From: Candidatus Aminicenans sakinawicola JGI OTU-1
GTDB taxonomy: Bacteria > Acidobacteriota > Aminicenantia > Aminicenantales > Aminicenantaceae
Direction of reading: 5' to 3'
Assembly (NCBI GenBank): GCA_000493965.1
Contig: AWNV01000003.1
Coordinates: forward strand, 100,456 to 145,088
DNA length: 44,633 nucleotides
Shown: positions 41,085 through 44,633 of the stretch, piece after piece
Numbering within the stretch: position 1 is the stretch's first letter
How the letters are laid out: each line of letters begins with the position of its first letter
The notes under the pieces: generated by a model
The model's input: the letters and a program-made list of their open reading frames with translations, nothing else
Database searches by the model: none
Told to the model about the DNA's origin: nothing
Translations under genes and position numbers: made by a program

Positions 41085-42944
41085 ATGCCCGAACAAAAAA
41101 CAGAAAAACATGAGTTTCAATCAGAGGTCAAAGAATTACTGAACATCCTTGTCTATTCGCTCTATAAGAACAAAGAAATTTTCCTGAGGGAGCTGATTTC
41201 AAACGCAGTGGACGCCCTCAATAAGGTTCAATTCGAGATATTGACCAACAAAGATATCCTGGATAAGGATGAAGCGTTGAAAATCGAGATCTATTTTAAT
41301 AAAACTCTTGGAAAATTTATCATCGAAGATACAGGCATCGGAATGACTCGAGAAGAACTCATCCAAAATATTGGAACTATTGCACATTCCGGTACTGTTG
41401 ACTTCATCAAGAAATTAGCCCTATCAAAGGATAAAGACCGGATGGATTTAATCGGAAAATTCGGTGTGGGATTTTACTCCAGCTTCATGGTTGCTAAAGA
41501 GATCCATATTTACACACGCTCATTCCACAAGGACAGCATGGGTTATCTCTGGAAATCAAAAGGTGGGACTGCTTACACTATAGAAGAAACACTGAAAAAA
41601 CGTCGTGGAACGCGGATCGAACTCATATTGAAAAAAAGCGAAAAAGAATTTCTTGAAAAATACACAATAAAAAACATCCTTTCTAAATATTCCAAATTCG
41701 TTCCATTCCCGGTGTATGTTGAAAACGAAAAGATAGAAATCGCTGAAGCAATCTGGACACAGCCAAAATCTAGCCTCAAGGAAAAGGATTATTTTGACTT
41801 TTTTAAGTTTATCGACAACTCACAGGAAGAACCCGAGACATATCTCCATATCTCTTCGGACGCACCTGTTCAGTTTAACTCTATTCTGTATATCCCGAAA
41901 ACCTCTCTTGAGCTTTTCGGCCTCTTTAAAACAGAACCTGGCGTAGATCTCTATTCGAACAAAGTCCTCATCCAAAAAGCGAGCAGAGACATCTTTCCGG
42001 AATACCTCAGGTTTGTAAAAGGCATAATCGATTCCGAAGAAATTCCTTTGAATATCTCAAGAGAAACGATTCAAAACAACATAAAAATAACTAAGATAAA
42101 AAAATACATCCTTAAAAAAATATTCGACCATTTAAAGAAAATCAAAGAAAATGACATAGAAAAATATCTGAGAATATGGAATAACTTTAATAGAAGCATC
42201 AAAGAAGGGGCAGCTTTTGATTTTGATAACCAGAAAAAAATATCCGACCTCCTGCTCTTTCACTCATCAAAAGAATCCAAGGACAAATATGTCGATCTAA
42301 AAAAATATAAAGAGAGAATGAGGGAAGACCAGAAGGAAATCTACTGCGCTGCCGGACTCGACATTGATTCCATCGAAAAGAATCCGGCCCTTGAGGCTTT
42401 CAAGAAAAAGGATATTGAAGTGCTTTACCTGGACGATACGCTGGATGAGTTCGTAATTGAACATTTAAAGGATTATGCGGATAAAAAGTTTACAATGGCC
42501 GAAAGTGCAGACATCAAGCTGGACAAGAAAAAAGAAGAAGAAAAAAACAAAGATCAGATCAAAAATATCGAAAATTTTATCAATTATCTTAAAAAATTAT
42601 ATGGAGAAAAAATCGCTGACGTCAGGGTTTCAGGCAGATTAGTGGAAAGTCCATGTATGCTTGTCCACCCTTCAGACGCGCCTTCTGCCCAGATGGAAAA
42701 AGTAATAAAAATGGTCAACAAAGATTACTCTTATTCCAAGAAAGTCTTTGAAATAAATCCGGATAATGCACTAATCAAGGAAATGGTACGTATTCATAAA
42801 GCCAAACCTGAATCAACCGAATTAAAATCCCTGTCTCTGCAGCTGCTTGATAACATACTGCTTCGTGAGGGTATCATCGATGACATCGACGAGATTGTCC
42901 CTCGCATCCAGAAAATCATGCTGCACGCAGCAAAAAAAACCTGA
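41085..42944 (+). CDS. htpG: HSP90 chaperone HtpG
   Basis: 619 residues, matching the bacterial length of about 620. GHKL ATPase domain: EFQSEVKELLNILVYSLYKNKEIFLRELISNAVDAL (Asn and Glu of the ATP site), DTGIGMTREELIQNIGTIAHSGT and GKFGVGFYSSFMVA. The middle domain has LYIPKTSLELFGLF, VLIQKASRDIFPEYLRFVKGIIDSEEIPLNISRE with the catalytic Arg loop, and NFNRSIKEGAAFD. The C-terminal dimerisation domain ends without MEEVD, as in bacteria. AACAGGAGA seven bases before the ATG is a good ribosome site. A weak TTGACG / 17 bp / TAAAAA element lies at 40962-40990; no CIRCE element was seen. Confidence 0.97.
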   Translation: MPEQKTEKHEFQSEVKELLNILVYSLYKNKEIFLRELISNAVDALNKVQFEILTNKDILDKDEALKIEIYFNKTLGKFIIEDTGIGMTREELIQNIGTIAHSGTVDFIKKLALSKDKDRMDLIGKFGVGFYSSFMVAKEIHIYTRSFHKDSMGYLWKSKGGTAYTIEETLKKRRGTRIELILKKSEKEFLEKYTIKNILSKYSKFVPFPVYVENEKIEIAEAIWTQPKSSLKEKDYFDFFKFIDNSQEEPETYLHISSDAPVQFNSILYIPKTSLELFGLFKTEPGVDLYSNKVLIQKASRDIFPEYLRFVKGIIDSEEIPLNISRETIQNNIKITKIKKYILKKIFDHLKKIKENDIEKYLRIWNNFNRSIKEGAAFDFDNQKKISDLLLFHSSKESKDKYVDLKKYKERMREDQKEIYCAAGLDIDSIEKNPALEAFKKKDIEVLYLDDTLDEFVIEHLKDYADKKFTMAESADIKLDKKKEEEKNKDQIKNIENFINYLKKLYGEKIADVRVSGRLVESPCMLVHPSDAPSAQMEKVIKMVNKDYSYSKKVFEINPDNALIKEMVRIHKAKPESTELKSLSLQLLDNILLREGIIDDIDEIVPRIQKIMLHAAKKT

Positions 42945-43059
42945 CGGCAATGATGAGCAGTGCCGGATAATATGTACATCTGCTCAAAAAATAAAATACT
43001 CTGAGCATAGTCATTCTGTAAAAAGTTACTCAATTTTAGACATTTGATCCATTATTTTG

Positions 43060-43962
43060 TTAGCTCTTAATCGCTTTAAAAAATTCATTTTCTTTTGACT
43101 CATCAATAAGAAGATCAATAATCTGTCTCTTTTCAAATGAATCAGAAGTCTTTTCATCAACAATAAGTCCTAGTGATCTCAACCTCTTGATTTTAGATGG
43201 GCTATGAATTCTGCTTTTAAGCGTTTTGCTATTTTCTACTGTATGAACAAAGGATGAGGCCATCCTATCATTGAACTTTTCAAACATTGAAGGAATCAAA
43301 TAGGCAGCTCCATCTGCATAAAAATCTGTACGAGAGAATTTATAGCTAGAGCCCATTTTCCCTACATATGTGTGTGTTATTGCCCAAACATAATCATTTA
43401 TCAGTTCCTCTGGTATTACCGATGAAAATGGCACCAACTTTCGCACACACTCATCTTCAGTGGGCCAATTATCGAGATTGTTTTTAAGCTTTTCCACAAT
43501 GGGTGCAATTACATACTTTCTAGCGTTGTGTGATAAATACAAAACTGCCTCAACTATTCGAACAAAAGCAAAAGATCGATCGGTTATCACTGTGTTGCCT
43601 TTTGGGTATTCTTGATCAACTCGCCGAACTACTTGGATTTTTATACTTTTAGGCAAAATTCTCCAGAGAAGTGGGGCAACAAACTCGATATTTGAAATTA
43701 ATACACTTGGAGAATCGGGATGAATGTAAACTGTGAAAAGCCTATTTATCAGCTCGTTTTTATAAGTTTTAGGTAGATCCCCAAGTGCATTTTCTATTGC
43801 AACTACATTCCGATCAAAATTATCAGTTCCCAAAACTCCAATATATTCATCAATATCAATTATCTGAGATGGATATTCCTCATTTAAAACATATTTGATG
43901 CAATCATCTATAACCGAAAGGACTTTTACAAGAGATGGTTCACTACTAGTGTCTTGTCTCAT
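43060..43962 (-). CDS. Unknown cytoplasmic protein (300 aa) beside IS630
   Basis: Not recognised. 300 residues, no signal peptide or membrane segment, predicted mostly helical: FDRNVVAIENALGDLPKTYKNELINRLFTVYIHPDSPSVLISNIEFVAPLLWRILPKSIKIQVVRRVDQEYPKGN and a later VRIVEAVLYLSHNARKYVIAPIVEKLKNNLDNWP. The mix of helical pairs suggests a HEAT-like or superhelical scaffold, with a final winged-helix-like RLRSLGLIVDEKTSDSFEKRQIIDLLID. It is convergent with htpG and starts 62 bp from the IS630 transposase, facing away from it. Proteins of this look occur as cargo near mobile elements and in defence loci, but nothing here demonstrates such a role. Confidence 0.5.
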   Translation of the reverse strand: MRQDTSSEPSLVKVLSVIDDCIKYVLNEEYPSQIIDIDEYIGVLGTDNFDRNVVAIENALGDLPKTYKNELINRLFTVYIHPDSPSVLISNIEFVAPLLWRILPKSIKIQVVRRVDQEYPKGNTVITDRSFAFVRIVEAVLYLSHNARKYVIAPIVEKLKNNLDNWPTEDECVRKLVPFSSVIPEELINDYVWAITHTYVGKMGSSYKFSRTDFYADGAAYLIPSMFEKFNDRMASSFVHTVENSKTLKSRIHSPSKIKRLRSLGLIVDEKTSDSFEKRQIIDLLIDESKENEFFKAIKS

Positions 43963-44024
43963 AAATAACTTGATTATATTGCCTTCTTATGTTATCATGA
44001 GCATAATCTTAAAGGAGGACACTC

Positions 44025-44633
44025 ATGAGAACAGGAAGACCGAAACAAGTTATCATTCTATCAAAGGAAGAAGAGGAGCAGCTAAAGTCCATTACGGACT
44101 CACGCTCCCTTTCCTATGGGTTGGTGACCAGGGCCAGAATCATCATCATGGCTTCTGAAAGCGCAACCAATAAAGCCATCGCCGAGAAAATCGGATACAG
44201 TTCCCAATCCGTGGGCCTGTGGCGCAGGCGATTCTTGGAACAGGGGATCCAGGGCCTTCATGATGAGCTGCGGCCTGGTCGACCTCGGTCCATCTCGGAC
44301 GAGCAGGTTACCGAACTCGTTCGTAAAACCCTCCAAACCAAACCCAAAGGCCGCACCCACTGGACGACCCGTTCCATGGCGGGAGAAACCCAGATCTCCC
44401 GGCCTACAGTCCAGAGGATTTGGAACGCCTTCGGCCTTCAACCTCATCGTCAGCGCCATTTCAAGATTTCCACCGATCCTTTCTTTGTTGAGAAGGTTCG
44501 CGATATCGTCGGGTTGTATCTCAATCCTCCTGATAAAGCCATGGTCTTATGTGTGGACGAAAAAAGCCAGGTCCAGGCCTTAGACCGCACACAGCCCCTC
44601 TTGCCCATGGGGTTGGGATATGTCGAGGGCGTG
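44025..44633 (+). mobile_element. IS630-family transposase, 5' part (runs off the window)
   Basis: 203 codons, open to the window edge. HTH domain: MRTGRPKQVIILSKEEEEQLKSI, RARIIIMASESATNKAIAEKIGYSSQSVGLWRRRFLEQGIQGLHDELRPGRPRSISDEQV. A second winged segment TRSMAGETQISRPTVQRIWNAFGLQPHRQRHFKISTDPFFVEKVRDIVGLY is followed by the start of the DDE catalytic domain, MVLCVDEKSQVQALDRTQP, whose first Asp is visible. This is the standard IS630 layout. AAAGGAGG lies before the ATG at 44025. GC is higher than in the neighbouring unknown gene, as expected for an insertion. The left end and TA target are not resolved. Confidence 0.9.

Overview
The window comes from a bacterial chromosome of moderate GC with many gene relics. 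The gene content resembles uncultured Acidobacteriota/Aminicenantes-type heterotrophs: several exported 6-bladed beta-propeller (NHL-like) proteins with the GQGPGEF motif, a TonB receptor with a carboxypeptidase-like N-terminal domain, SSS sugar symporters, GH127 and GH172 enzymes, and an ECF sigma operon. This placement rests on recognising protein families and has not been computed. A complete gatD-gatE pair, normally an archaeal hallmark, is present.

Layout. 1-2.9 kb: start of a glycosidase-like gene leaving the window, then a large SSS symporter. 2.9-6.7 kb: transposase relic, small unknown protein, TonB receptor with a small CPAC membrane protein upstream, and a two-zinc-knuckle membrane protein. 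6.8-10.5 kb: relic of a pyridine-nucleotide oxidoreductase, an ECF sigma / anti-sigma-like / membrane-protein operon, and a CDF metal transporter. 10.5-12.7 kb: defence and toxin-antitoxin island with a RelE-like toxin, a Panacea (DUF4065) antitoxin split by a one-base shift, a broken nucleotidyltransferase with its small partner, an HsdS tail and an S9 peptidase tail. 12.9-16.1 kb: exported S12-type serine hydrolase, RHH/RelE module and repeats. 16.2-22.2 kb: four tandem exported beta-propeller genes. 22.5-26.6 kb: GH172 enzyme and a truncated GH36-like enzyme. 27.1-28.6 kb: M64 metallopeptidase.

28.6-37.5 kb is a compact L-arabinose module on the minus strand: GH127 beta-L-arabinofuranosidase, Na+/sugar symporter, ribulokinase, ribulose-5-phosphate 4-epimerase, FucI/AraA-type isomerase and a zinc polyol dehydrogenase. 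Together these would release, import and convert arabinose to xylulose-5-phosphate. gatE-gatD lies directly upstream on the same strand. htpG is transcribed divergently, followed by an unknown 300-residue protein and the 5' part of an IS630 transposase at the window end.

Two patterns cut across the window. First, a dispersed repeat carries a strong sigma-70-like promoter (TTGACA, 18 bp, TATTAT) and occurs upstream of three functionally unrelated genes in both orientations. Second, there is an unusual number of orphan 3' gene ends: transposase, oxidoreductase, HsdS, S9 peptidase and proline racemase, plus an internal IS91 fragment. No rRNA, convincing tRNA or CRISPR array was seen.
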